The notes below the pieces were generated by a model that ran no database searches, had not been told where the DNA came from, and saw nothing but the letters and a program-made list of their open reading frames with translations. Below are positions 7,302 through 14,386 of a DNA stretch of 29,438 nucleotides, one piece after another. The position numbers were made by a program, and so were the translations under genes. Location: contig NZ_JOHO01000067.1 of assembly GCF_000719705.1 (NCBI RefSeq), positions 1 through 29,438 on the forward strand, in the 5' to 3' direction. Positions within the stretch are counted from its first letter, which is position 1. Every line of letters starts with the position of its first letter. Source of the DNA: Streptomyces sp. NRRL S-350 (GTDB lineage: Bacteria; Actinomycetota; Actinomycetes; Streptomycetales; Streptomycetaceae).

Positions 7302-9173
7302 ATGGCCTCAAACCGTTCGACCTCGAATCGCCCGACCTCGCACCGCTCCCGCTCGCACACCGGCGCCGGACTTCCCGGCCCCGACGGTCCCGCGACGCCC
7401 TACCGGATGACCGTCACCACGGCCCTCCCGCACGCCGAGGCCCTCGCCCTGGCGGATGAACAGCTCGCCGCCTGGCTGAAACAGGAGGGCTACGAGGAGC
7501 CGCCGTCCGCCCTCCACCCCGATCCCGCCCGGCCGGATCCCGCCGTTCCGAATCCCCTCGCTCAGGCGTCGGGCGTGCCGGGCCACGTCGAGCGGCTCCG
7601 CCTGGGCGAGCGCGTCCTGCTCGACCGCGACCACGGCCCGCTGCGCGGCGGTCCGGGCGCCGGCCGCTACGACCGCCGCAGACTGCGCACGCCGGCCCCG
7701 CACGGCACCCGGCAGCTGACCCTCACCGTGGCCACCGCGGCCGGCGGCCCCACCTGGGTCCGGCTGGAGGCCGAGACGCACAGCACGGGCAACGGCGTGC
7801 GCACCCCCTGCCGGGTGCCGGTGCCCGAGCTCGCCCGCACGCTCCTGCCGCTGCTCGACGCCACCGACGGCCCGGCCGACGTCCACGTCGCGCCCCGGGT
7901 GATCACTGCCGACGCGGTGGACGCCCTGATCGACGAGCTGTGCGACCCGGAGCGCCGACTGCCCATCGTGGTCGCCAGCGTCCCGGTGAACCTCCCGGTC
8001 GACGACTGGGCCGAGGACGTGGTCGGCCCGCTCTGCCACCAACTGCCCGGCCTCGCCACCGCCTACGTACTGGATCCCGGCGCCCGGACGGTGTTCAACG
8101 TCGCGCTGGAGTTCCACACCGTCTACGGCGGCGCGGTGCGCACCTACCTGCCCGAGGTCGACCCGGCCTCCCGGCAGGACGGCGCCCGGCATCCGGTGCT
8201 CGCCCGGGGCCGAATAGAGGAGGACCTCCGCCGCGCCGCCGGGCTGCTCGCCCGCGAGCCGCGCCGCCTCGCCGCCGACCAGCCGCTGCCGCCGCCGCTG
8301 GCGGCCGTCCCGGTGCTGCGCGTCCCGCAGGCGCGACTGCGCCGGGCCGCCGAGCCCGCTGTCGACCCGGCCGCCTCGGCGCCGGGAGCGGACCAGGACG
8401 CCGCCCGCGCCGAACTGGCCGCGCTCGCCCACGAGGAGCAGCAGGACCGCGCCGAGCAGCAGGCCAGGGCCGACGAGTTGGAGCAGGTCCGGCGCACCCT
8501 GCGTCTGGAGCGCCGCGAACGCCGGGAGCGGGGCCAGGTCCGCGAGGGGCGTGACGGCCGGGACGCCCGGGAGGGTCGGATCCGTTCCGGCGCCCGCGCC
8601 CTGACGGGCCGTCACTGCAGTACCTCGGGCAGCGGCCCGGCCGCCGGGCAGTACTCCGCAGCCCAGCCCTCCGGTCGCCGGGGAAAGCCCGAAACCTTCA
8701 CCGAACTCATGGCCAGACTGGGCGAGTTCCCCCTGCTGAGCTTCACCGGGGACCAGAAGAGCGCGTTCGCCCTGGACGACCTGCAGCGCTCCGGCGCCGG
8801 CTGGGCCCGGCTCGCCTGGGACGGCCTGACCGCCCTCCAGGAGTACGCGGAGGCGGCCGTGCGCGGCGCGGCCGGCGGGGACTTCAAGCAGTGGTGCGAG
8901 CGCACGCCCGAGGGCTGCCACCGCTTCCCGCCCCGCAAGGCCGTGCGCGGCGAGTCCAGGACGGTCTTCAGCCACACCAAGTGGAAGCGCGAACGGATGC
9001 TGCCGGTGCCGGAATGCGTGGACGCCTCCCGGCGCGCGTTCATGGGCGCACACCTGCGGATCGGCGGCGGCCGGACGGCGCCCCGGCTGCACTACCTGGA
9101 CGACTGCTCCGGCAGCGGCCGGATCTACGTCGGCTACATCGGCCTGCACCTGACCAACACCCGTACCAACTGA
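7302..9173 (+). CDS. Uncharacterised multidomain protein, possible defence-associated protein
   Basis: A 623-residue protein whose function I do not recognise. It starts with a basic, Ser/Arg-rich stretch, then has three regions. Residues about 100-370 look like an alpha/beta domain with the blocks VVASVPVNLPVDDWAEDVV near 223 and GAVRTYLPEVDP near 278. Residues about 363-433 form a charged coiled coil (EEQQDRAEQQARADELEQ) running into a Gly/Asp/Arg linker. Residues about 464-623 are a compact C-terminal domain with LLSFTGDQKSAFALDDL, FMGAHLRIGGGRTAPRLHYL and YVGYIGLHLTNTRTN at the end. I recall that last block from uncharacterised proteins in many Streptomyces. The ATG at 7302 is chosen because GGAGG lies 7 nt upstream; an ATG 6 nt earlier is too close. 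A Mrr-like gene follows in the same direction after 114 nt, suggesting a joint role. Confidence 0.72.
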   Translation: MASNRSTSNRPTSHRSRSHTGAGLPGPDGPATPYRMTVTTALPHAEALALADEQLAAWLKQEGYEEPPSALHPDPARPDPAVPNPLAQASGVPGHVERLRLGERVLLDRDHGPLRGGPGAGRYDRRRLRTPAPHGTRQLTLTVATAAGGPTWVRLEAETHSTGNGVRTPCRVPVPELARTLLPLLDATDGPADVHVAPRVITADAVDALIDELCDPERRLPIVVASVPVNLPVDDWAEDVVGPLCHQLPGLATAYVLDPGARTVFNVALEFHTVYGGAVRTYLPEVDPASRQDGARHPVLARGRIEEDLRRAAGLLAREPRRLAADQPLPPPLAAVPVLRVPQARLRRAAEPAVDPAASAPGADQDAARAELAALAHEEQQDRAEQQARADELEQVRRTLRLERRERRERGQVREGRDGRDAREGRIRSGARALTGRHCSTSGSGPAAGQYSAAQPSGRRGKPETFTELMARLGEFPLLSFTGDQKSAFALDDLQRSGAGWARLAWDGLTALQEYAEAAVRGAAGGDFKQWCERTPEGCHRFPPRKAVRGESRTVFSHTKWKRERMLPVPECVDASRRAFMGAHLRIGGGRTAPRLHYLDDCSGSGRIYVGYIGLHLTNTRTN

Positions 9174-9287
9174 CCGGCTTGGCTGACCGCCGCGCCCGTT
9201 CGGGGGACAATGGCCGGCAGGGGCGGGTCGGCGTGGTCGCCGACCGCCCCTGGCAGGCGCCGGACGAGCATGGGGGAACGACGACCG

Positions 9288-11030
9288 ATGCAGCACTCAG
9301 CAGACGGCCAGTCCGACGGCACCGCCACCGTCCGGTTCCCCCAGCCGGGCTTCCTCGCCTCGGTCTTCCGCGACCTCGGCGTCGACGGGACAACGGAGCC
9401 GGACGGTGACGGCCCGTCCGTTCCGGGCCCCGCCGGCGCCGTGGGCCGGGGCGGAGCGAGCCACCGCACCGCGGATCCCGGCGCCACGGGCCAGGGCACT
9501 GCGGACCCCGGCACCGCGGACCGGGGTGCCGCCGACTCCGGGCCCTCCTCCTCCGGGCCCGCCGACCCGGAGGAGGCCGTCGCGGCGCACGCCCGGGCCG
9601 CCGCCCTGACCCACCACCGCACCGTCACCGTCCGGGCCGAGCACGACCGGCTGGCCGACCTGCTGCGGCGGGCCGCCCTGCCCGTCTCGGCCATGGACTT
9701 CGAAAGCCAGCTGCGCCACTACGAGCGCCGCCCCTACCAGGCCGACGGTCCGGACACCGCCGAGGACCAGGAACCCCGCTGGGAGCACTTCGCGCCCGCC
9801 GGTCCGGCCTCGGCCGACCCCGACAGCGGCCCGACCCGCCGTCTGCTCGACTCCGGCTACCAGCGCGAACTCGCCCAGGCCCGGCTCGCCCACCAGCGTG
9901 CCCTGCGCGAGTGGCGCACCCGCCACGCCGAGGCCGGTCGGCCGGCCGTCGACGAGTCCCGGCGCGCCCACGAAGCCGCCGAGGAGGCCCGCGCCCGCGC
10001 CGTGCGCGAGTACAACGACAGCCTGGAGGAGTGCCGGCGGGCCTACCGGCTGGCCGAGCCGGCCGCGGTGGAGTCCCTGCTCGAACGGGCGCTGGCCGCC
10101 GCGGAGACCGCCACCCAGGATCTGCCTGCCCCCTGCCGGGCGGTGTTCCGGCCGCTCACCCGCACCGCTGTCCTGGACCTCGACCTGCCGCCGCTCGATC
10201 TGGTGCCCTCGCTCACCGGCTACCGGCTCGCCCCGGACGGCGACATCGTCCCGGTGCCGCGCCCGCCGGCCGACCGGGCCACCGACTACCTGCGGCTGGT
10301 CGCCCGGCTCGCGCTGCGCGCCCTGCAGGCCGCCGACGCCGTCGACACCGACGAGATACTCGCGGGCGTCGTCCTCAACGGCTGGCTGCGCGAGTCCGGT
10401 GCCGCCGAGCCGCTCTGCCTGCTGAGCGTGGACGCCGACCGCGACGCACTGGCCCGCACCCGGCTGCTGCCGCCGGACACGCCGTACGAGGAGCACGACG
10501 ACGAGGGCGTCTACGCCGACGCCGAGCAGGACGAGGCGCTGGTCCGGCTGCGCCACCTCGGCGCCGCCGTCACCCCGGACCCGTACGGCCGGGTGGGCGT
10601 CGAGCCGGCCGCCCGGGCCGGAGCCGCCGTGCCGGCCGCCCCCGACCTGTCCGCCAACGAGTTCGCCCAGCTGGTGCGCGACCTGCTCACCCGGGGCGGG
10701 CTCGCCGAGTGGAGCGTGCGGCTGCGCGGCCCGGCCGGGCTGGTCGCCACCGGTGAGGGCGCCCCGGGCAGCGCGCTTCCGGGCCGCTGGGTGGTGTGGG
10801 CCTCCCGGGGCGCCGCACCGGTCACCGCCGAGCAGATCGCCACGCTGGCCGAGGCGGTCAGCGAGGAGTCGGCCGAGCGCGGCCTGCTGCTGACCACCGG
10901 TCACTTCACCGACGAGGCCCTGGACCTCACCGGTGAGGAGGGACACCGGCACATCCACCTGGTCGACGGCGACGGCGTCCGCGAACTCGCCCGCACCCAC
11001 CTCGGCCTGCCGCTGACCGCCGGCCGCTGA
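9288..11030 (+). CDS. Restriction-system-type protein with degenerate Mrr-like C-terminal domain
   Basis: A 580-residue protein. Residues about 30-105 are a low-complexity tail of repeated Ala-Asp-Pro-Gly-Thr units. Residues 190-265 form a long charged helix or coiled coil. The central block (LDLDLPPLDLVPSLTGY near 293, then ATDYLRLVARLALRAL and VVLNGWLRESG) resembles the region preceding the nuclease in Mrr-type restriction proteins. Residues 454-580 follow the Mrr fold: NEFAQLVRDLL, a core strand GRWVVWASRG, then ERGLLLTTGHFTDEAL and HIHLVDGDGVREL. The acidic residue and the Q/E-x-K triad normally found around the core strand are not visible, so cleavage activity is doubtful. The ATG at 9288 has GGGGGAA 10 nt upstream. 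It likely works with the preceding gene. Confidence 0.76.
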   Translation: MQHSADGQSDGTATVRFPQPGFLASVFRDLGVDGTTEPDGDGPSVPGPAGAVGRGGASHRTADPGATGQGTADPGTADRGAADSGPSSSGPADPEEAVAAHARAAALTHHRTVTVRAEHDRLADLLRRAALPVSAMDFESQLRHYERRPYQADGPDTAEDQEPRWEHFAPAGPASADPDSGPTRRLLDSGYQRELAQARLAHQRALREWRTRHAEAGRPAVDESRRAHEAAEEARARAVREYNDSLEECRRAYRLAEPAAVESLLERALAAAETATQDLPAPCRAVFRPLTRTAVLDLDLPPLDLVPSLTGYRLAPDGDIVPVPRPPADRATDYLRLVARLALRALQAADAVDTDEILAGVVLNGWLRESGAAEPLCLLSVDADRDALARTRLLPPDTPYEEHDDEGVYADAEQDEALVRLRHLGAAVTPDPYGRVGVEPAARAGAAVPAAPDLSANEFAQLVRDLLTRGGLAEWSVRLRGPAGLVATGEGAPGSALPGRWVVWASRGAAPVTAEQIATLAEAVSEESAERGLLLTTGHFTDEALDLTGEEGHRHIHLVDGDGVRELARTHLGLPLTAGR

Positions 11031-11214
11031 CCGTCGGGCGCTCCCACCTGCGAGATCACCCCGACGGCCCATCCGGCGGGCGTCCGGTCAGGCCCGGACC
11101 GAGGCTGGGAAACGGGCCCCGGCCGCGCCCGGCACCCCGGGCGACGACCGTCGAACGGCCGTCCGGTACGGTCGGCGGTCGGCCCGGCCACGGGCGGACC
11201 CCAGGGGGAGAGGA

Positions 11215-11289
11215 ATGGGCAGAGCGCTCGGCAGCACACACGGCGGCACCGGCCATCCGGCCGCACCCACGGCGGAGGCGGCGCGATGA
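11215..11289 (+). CDS. Possible 24-residue leader peptide coupled to the ZIP transporter
   Basis: A short ORF begins at ATG 11215, directly behind the purine-rich GGGGGAGAGGA. It ends at TGA 11287-11289, overlapping the ZIP start as ATGA. The peptide begins MGRALGSTHGGTGHPAAP and contains two histidines and three threonines. Start-stop overlap plus its own binding site suggest translational coupling or attenuation of transporter expression. It is too short for homology and could be chance; the transporter also has its own GGAGG site. Confidence 0.4.
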   Translation: MGRALGSTHGGTGHPAAPTAEAAR

Positions 11290-12050
11290 CGGCCGTCCTG
11301 GTCGCCGCCGGGGCGTTCCTGATGACGCTGATCGGCGGCTTCGTCGCCCAGCGCACCGGTGACCGCCGCCACCTGGTGCTCGGCTTCGCCGCCGGACTGA
11401 TGCTCGGCGTGGTCGCCTTCGACCTGCTGCCCGAGGCGATCCACCAGGCGCCGGGCGAGGTGCACGGCGTGCCGCAGGCGCTGCTGATGTTCGCGGCCGG
11501 ATTCCTCGCCATCCACGTGGTCGAGCGCGCGGTCGCCATCCACCGCGGCCACGAGGGCGAGTACGCCGAGCACACCCACGGCCACCACCACGGGCACGCC
11601 CACACCGCCGGGCCCCAAGGCGTGGGGCTGACCGCCGCGCTGGCCCTGGTCGGGCACAGCGTGATGGACGGATTCGCGATCGGCGCCGCCTTCCAGGCCG
11701 GCAGCACGGTCGGCACCGTGGTGGCCATCGCCGTGGTCGCGCACGACTTCGCCGACGGCTTCAACACGTACACGATCACCCGGTTGTACGGGAACAACCG
11801 GCGGCGGGCCCTGGCCCTGCTCACGGCGGACGCGGTGGCCCCGGTGTCCGGCGCCGCGATCACCCTCGCGTTCACCATCCCGGAACACCTGCTCGGCCTC
11901 TACCTGGGCTTCTTCTCCGGCTTCCTGCTGTACCTGGCGACCTCCGACATCCTCCCGGAGGCGCACAGCCCGCACCCCTCGCGCAGCACCCTGCTGTGCA
12001 CCGTCGCCGGGGTGGGCTTCATGTGGCTGGTGATCGGCTTCGCCGGCTGA
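11286..12050 (+). CDS. ZIP-family metal ion transporter
   Basis: A 254-residue integral membrane protein of the ZIP family, which moves Zn2+ or related divalent metals into the cytoplasm. About seven to eight hydrophobic segments are visible. The cytoplasmic loop between the third and fourth carries the histidine cluster HTHGHHHGHAH (residues 96-106), a typical metal-binding feature. The transport-site helices are present: HSVMDGFAIG (His124, Asp128) and AHDFADGFN (His153, Asp154, Asp157). GGAGG lies 8 nt before the ATG. The upstream gap shows no AT-rich Zur-type operator, only a possible -10 TACGGT at 11167. The gene may be translated in coupling with the 24-residue ORF that overlaps its start. 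Confidence 0.9.
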   Translation: MTAVLVAAGAFLMTLIGGFVAQRTGDRRHLVLGFAAGLMLGVVAFDLLPEAIHQAPGEVHGVPQALLMFAAGFLAIHVVERAVAIHRGHEGEYAEHTHGHHHGHAHTAGPQGVGLTAALALVGHSVMDGFAIGAAFQAGSTVGTVVAIAVVAHDFADGFNTYTITRLYGNNRRRALALLTADAVAPVSGAAITLAFTIPEHLLGLYLGFFSGFLLYLATSDILPEAHSPHPSRSTLLCTVAGVGFMWLVIGFAG

Positions 12051-12070
12051 GGCCGCCGTGCGACCGCCGG

Positions 12071-12130
12071 CCGCGCTGACGCGCTGCCCGTGATCGCCGG
12101 CCGCGCTGACGCGCTGCCCGTGATCGCCGG
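12071..12130. repeat. Perfect 30-bp tandem duplication between convergent genes
   Basis: CCGCGCTGACGCGCTGCCCG followed by TGATCGCCGG (12071-12100) is repeated without a mismatch at 12101-12130. The ten bases before it (12061-12070) match the unit's end with one change, so a partial extra copy exists. The array fills nearly all of the 88-bp space between the ZIP stop codon and the marR stop codon. Each unit contains GCGC-rich inverted sequence that could help end transcription from both sides. Confidence 0.92.
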
Positions 12131-12138
12131 GACCGGGA

Positions 12139-12684
12139 TCACCCCGCTGCGTCCGGGGGCGCCGACCGCCGGGGCGGCCCGGCTGCGAGGAAGCGGGCCT
12201 CGGCGGAACGCAGCACGCGCAGCAGCACCTCCTCGTCGTCGGGGCTGACCTCGCCGAAGTACTCCTGCGCCACCTCGTCCCGGACCTGCCCGATCCGCTC
12301 CACCGCCGCACGGCCGGCCCCGGTCAGCAGGATCCGCACCGCCCGCCGGTCGGCCGGGTCGGGACTGCGCTCGACCAGCCCGGCCTCCTCCAGGGCGTCG
12401 ACCACGGTGGTGGCGGAGCGCGGGGCGATGTGCAGCTTGTCCGCGAGGTCGCTCAGCCGCATCGCCCGGTCCGGCGACTCGCAGCCGGGCACGTGGGCGA
12501 GCGTGCGCAGCGCCCGGGCCTGGCCGGGAGTGATGCCGTAGGGCTCCAGCCGCCAGCCGGTCTGCCGGCGGATCCGCTTGATCGCCCTGGTCATCGCGTC
12601 GGCCAGTTCGGCGGCGGTGTCGGGGGCGCCCGGCCGGGGGCCGGGGGAGGGGCCCGCCGGATCGTCGGTCGGCGTGGTGGTCAT
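12139..12684 (-). CDS. MarR-family transcriptional regulator
   Basis: A 181-residue winged-helix regulator. The N-terminal 30 residues are Pro/Gly-rich and probably disordered. The fold then runs ADAMTRAIKRIRRQTGWRL, YGITPGQARALRTLAHV, the helix-turn-helix RLSDLADKLHIAPRSATTVV, and the wing LVERSPDPADRRAVRILLT, whose DPADRR is the classic MarR wing signature. A C-terminal dimerisation helix ends near residue 168. The ATG at 12684 has GAGGAG about 7 nt upstream. It is divergent from the DUF2218 gene, and the space between them holds a perfect 13-bp palindrome, so autorepression and control of DUF2218 are likely. The ligand is unknown. Confidence 0.93.
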   Translation of the reverse strand: MTTTPTDDPAGPSPGPRPGAPDTAAELADAMTRAIKRIRRQTGWRLEPYGITPGQARALRTLAHVPGCESPDRAMRLSDLADKLHIAPRSATTVVDALEEAGLVERSPDPADRRAVRILLTGAGRAAVERIGQVRDEVAQEYFGEVSPDDEEVLLRVLRSAEARFLAAGPPRRSAPPDAAG

Positions 12685-12771
12685 CGGCGGTCTCCTCGGC
12701 TGGTGTCCGGCCAAGCGTAGCGACCGGTCCGGGGCGCCCGGTCGTCGGTCGAAGACGCTCCGAGAAATATG

Positions 12772-12801
12772 TTGAGCTTAGCTCAGTATCTGGGCTAGCG
12801 T
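12772..12801 (+). promoter_or_regulatory. Promoter with MarR-type operator, divergent marR / DUF2218 region
   Basis: TGAGCTTAGCTCA (12773-12785) is a perfect palindrome with two 6-bp arms around one base, in a locally AT-richer stretch. It overlaps the -35 hexamer TTGAGC (12772-12777) of a promoter whose -10 is TAGCGT (12796-12801, 18-nt spacer), directed at the DUF2218 gene. A regulator dimer bound here would exclude RNA polymerase. Size and symmetry fit a MarR operator, and the marR gene is divergent from this site. Confidence 0.68.
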
Positions 12802-12850
12802 AGGCGCCAGTGAGGGGACCCTAACTCCCCTGCCCGACCCTGGAGGGCCC

Positions 12851-13183
12851 ATGCCCACGTCCACCGCACGCGTCACCACCGACCGCTCCGGCCGCTACGC
12901 CAAGCAGCTCGCCGCCCACATGGGGCGCAAGATCGAGGCCGTCTACTCCGAGGAGACCGGCCGCGGCACCCTGGTCTTCGGCGCCGGCACCGCCACCCTG
13001 GACGCGCAGCCCGACGCGCTGCTGCTCACCGTCGAAGGCGAACGCGAGAACCTGCCCGGCCTGGAGGACGTCGTCGGCCGCCACCTCGTCCGCTTCGGCG
13101 CCCGCGACGAACTCGTCGTCGAATGGCAGCGCGACAACGGTGAGACCGGCCTGGTTCACCGCAACGACGACCCCGAGGCCTGA
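12851..13183 (+). CDS. DUF2218 domain-containing protein
   Basis: A 110-residue protein that is almost entirely one DUF2218 domain. Typical family blocks are visible: the N-terminal DRSGRYAKQLAAHMGRK, then EETGRGTLVFGAGTATLDAQ, LLLTVEGERENLPGLEDVVGRHLVRFG and the closing LVVEWQRD. No catalytic or membrane features are evident and the family's function is unknown. The start has GGAGGG 3-4 nt upstream and a promoter with an overlapping palindromic operator. Its pairing with a divergent marR gene suggests an inducible stress, metal or xenobiotic response; that is inference. The 3' end overlaps the convergent PAP2 gene by 28 bp. Confidence 0.88.
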   Translation: MPTSTARVTTDRSGRYAKQLAAHMGRKIEAVYSEETGRGTLVFGAGTATLDAQPDALLLTVEGERENLPGLEDVVGRHLVRFGARDELVVEWQRDNGETGLVHRNDDPEA

Positions 13184-14118
13184 CCCCGCGCGGCCCCCGG
13201 CCGCGGCAGCCACCGGTCGAGCACCCACAGCACCAGCACGGCCAGGCACCAACTCGCCACCACGTCCAACAGCCAGTGGAAGTCACTCCACACCAGCCCG
13301 GCACCCACCCCCAGCGCCAGCAGCACCGCGCCCGACGCCAGCCCCCGGACGGCGCCGGACCCCGCCACCCGGGCCAGCAACAGGGCCGCGACCCCGTACG
13401 AGACCGCCGCGGTCGCGGTGTGCCCGGACGGGTACCAGCCCCACTGCCCCGGAGCCACCGGCTCCCCCAGCGGCCCCGGCCGGGCGAACGCCGACTTCGC
13501 CGGAACCACCAGCAGCGGGATCAGGCCCGCCGTCAGCACCGCCACGGGCAGCGGCAGCCACCAGCGCCCGGCCCCGGCCCGGCGCCACCGCCAGGCGGCC
13601 AGGACGCCGGCCAGCACCAGCACCGGGATCGCCGGGACGCTGCTGCCCAGATCGGACAGGACATGGCCGAAACGGTCCGGCAGCGCACTCGCGAACTCCC
13701 CGCGGACCGCGTGCACGGCCCCGCGGACCCACCGGTCCAATCCCAGCAGCGGCCCGCCCACCGCCACCTGCCAGGACACCACCAGCAGCACCGCCGCAGC
13801 CACCACCGGCACGGCCGGCGACCGCGCCGCCCGGGCTGCGGCGGCCCGATCGGCGGTGGCTGCGCAGGCCCGGTCGGAGGCGACCCGGCCCCGGACAGCG
13901 GACAGCCGCCCCGGAGCAGGGGGGAGAGCTCCGGGGCGGCTCTGATGATCGCCGTTCCGCGCGCCCCGGGGGGTGTGGGTCGGACGGTCGGTCGATCGGC
14001 TTTCGGTACGCGCCGCCCCTCCCGGGGCGACCTGGTTGTCCTCGCGGCGCCCACGCGGGTCCTCCCCCGAGGGCGGCTCCGCGGACGGCTCCGCCAATGG
14101 CTGAGGCTCGCTGTCCAT
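13156..14118 (-). CDS. PAP2-family membrane phosphatase
   Basis: A 320-residue protein. The first 85 or so residues are Pro/Ser/Arg-rich and probably disordered; then come about six hydrophobic segments. The three PAP2 phosphatase signatures are recognisable in order: KSAFARP (K-x(4)-RP type), YPSGHTA, and SDFHWLLDV, which keeps the catalytic histidine and the aspartate of the third motif, although the usual Ser-Arg pair is altered. Members dephosphorylate lipid phosphates such as phosphatidate or undecaprenyl diphosphate at the outer membrane face. The ATG at 14118 has no ribosome binding site but a TAGTGT -10 at 14132-14127, so it may be leaderless. No alternative start is visible before the first membrane segment. 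Confidence 0.87.
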   Translation of the reverse strand: MDSEPQPLAEPSAEPPSGEDPRGRREDNQVAPGGAARTESRSTDRPTHTPRGARNGDHQSRPGALPPAPGRLSAVRGRVASDRACAATADRAAAARAARSPAVPVVAAAVLLVVSWQVAVGGPLLGLDRWVRGAVHAVRGEFASALPDRFGHVLSDLGSSVPAIPVLVLAGVLAAWRWRRAGAGRWWLPLPVAVLTAGLIPLLVVPAKSAFARPGPLGEPVAPGQWGWYPSGHTATAAVSYGVAALLLARVAGSGAVRGLASGAVLLALGVGAGLVWSDFHWLLDVVASWCLAVLVLWVLDRWLPRPGAARGQASGSSLR

Positions 14119-14132
14119 CTGTGATGACACTA
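14119..14132 (-). promoter_or_regulatory. Candidate leaderless promoter for the PAP2 gene
   Basis: On the minus strand TAGTGT (14132-14127) is followed by 8 nt and then the ATG at 14118, so transcription would begin at or one base before the start codon. TTGACG lies directly before it, too close to serve as its -35. Confidence 0.4.
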
Positions 14133-14292
14133 CGTCAACAGCCCTTCCGTACCGAGCGCCTTCAGCGATTCCGCACATCATCTTCACCCCCGGCCGGACA
14201 ACCTCCGGGCCGTCCCGTCGATCATGCCCGGCCGTTGCGCCGGCCGTCGGCCCGGCCGCTCCCGAAGGGCCCCGCACCAGCCCCGGAGAACC

Positions 14293-14331
14293 GAACGGCC
14301 CGTGCGGACCAGAGGTCCCCACGGGCCGTTC
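14293..14331 (-). terminator. Terminator hairpin downstream of gabT
   Basis: A 12-bp perfect outer stem (14293-14304 with 14320-14331, GAACGGCCCGTG) plus a 5-bp inner stem GGACC/GGTCC around the loop AGA, with one internal mismatch. It begins 56 nt beyond the gabT stop codon on the minus strand. No T run follows, as is common in this group. Confidence 0.8.
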
Positions 14332-14386
14332 AGCGCTGTCCGGACAACCCTCCGGCGGGGGTTCACCACCTGGCGGGCGGCACCGC

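Noticed and set aside
7308..9296. 662-residue open frame on the minus strand opposite the first large unknown gene
   Set aside because: Gly/Ala/Arg low complexity. The plus-strand frame has a good ribosome binding site, a coiled coil and ordered motifs.
7302..11030. Recently inserted genomic island carrying the two large genes
   Set aside because: No tRNA, direct-repeat attachment site, integrase or transposase is visible at the borders, and base composition looks like the neighbours; an island cannot be claimed from this window.
12071..12130. Possible CRISPR-like repeat
   Set aside because: The two 30-bp units are directly adjacent with no spacer and no cas genes are near; it is a simple tandem duplication.
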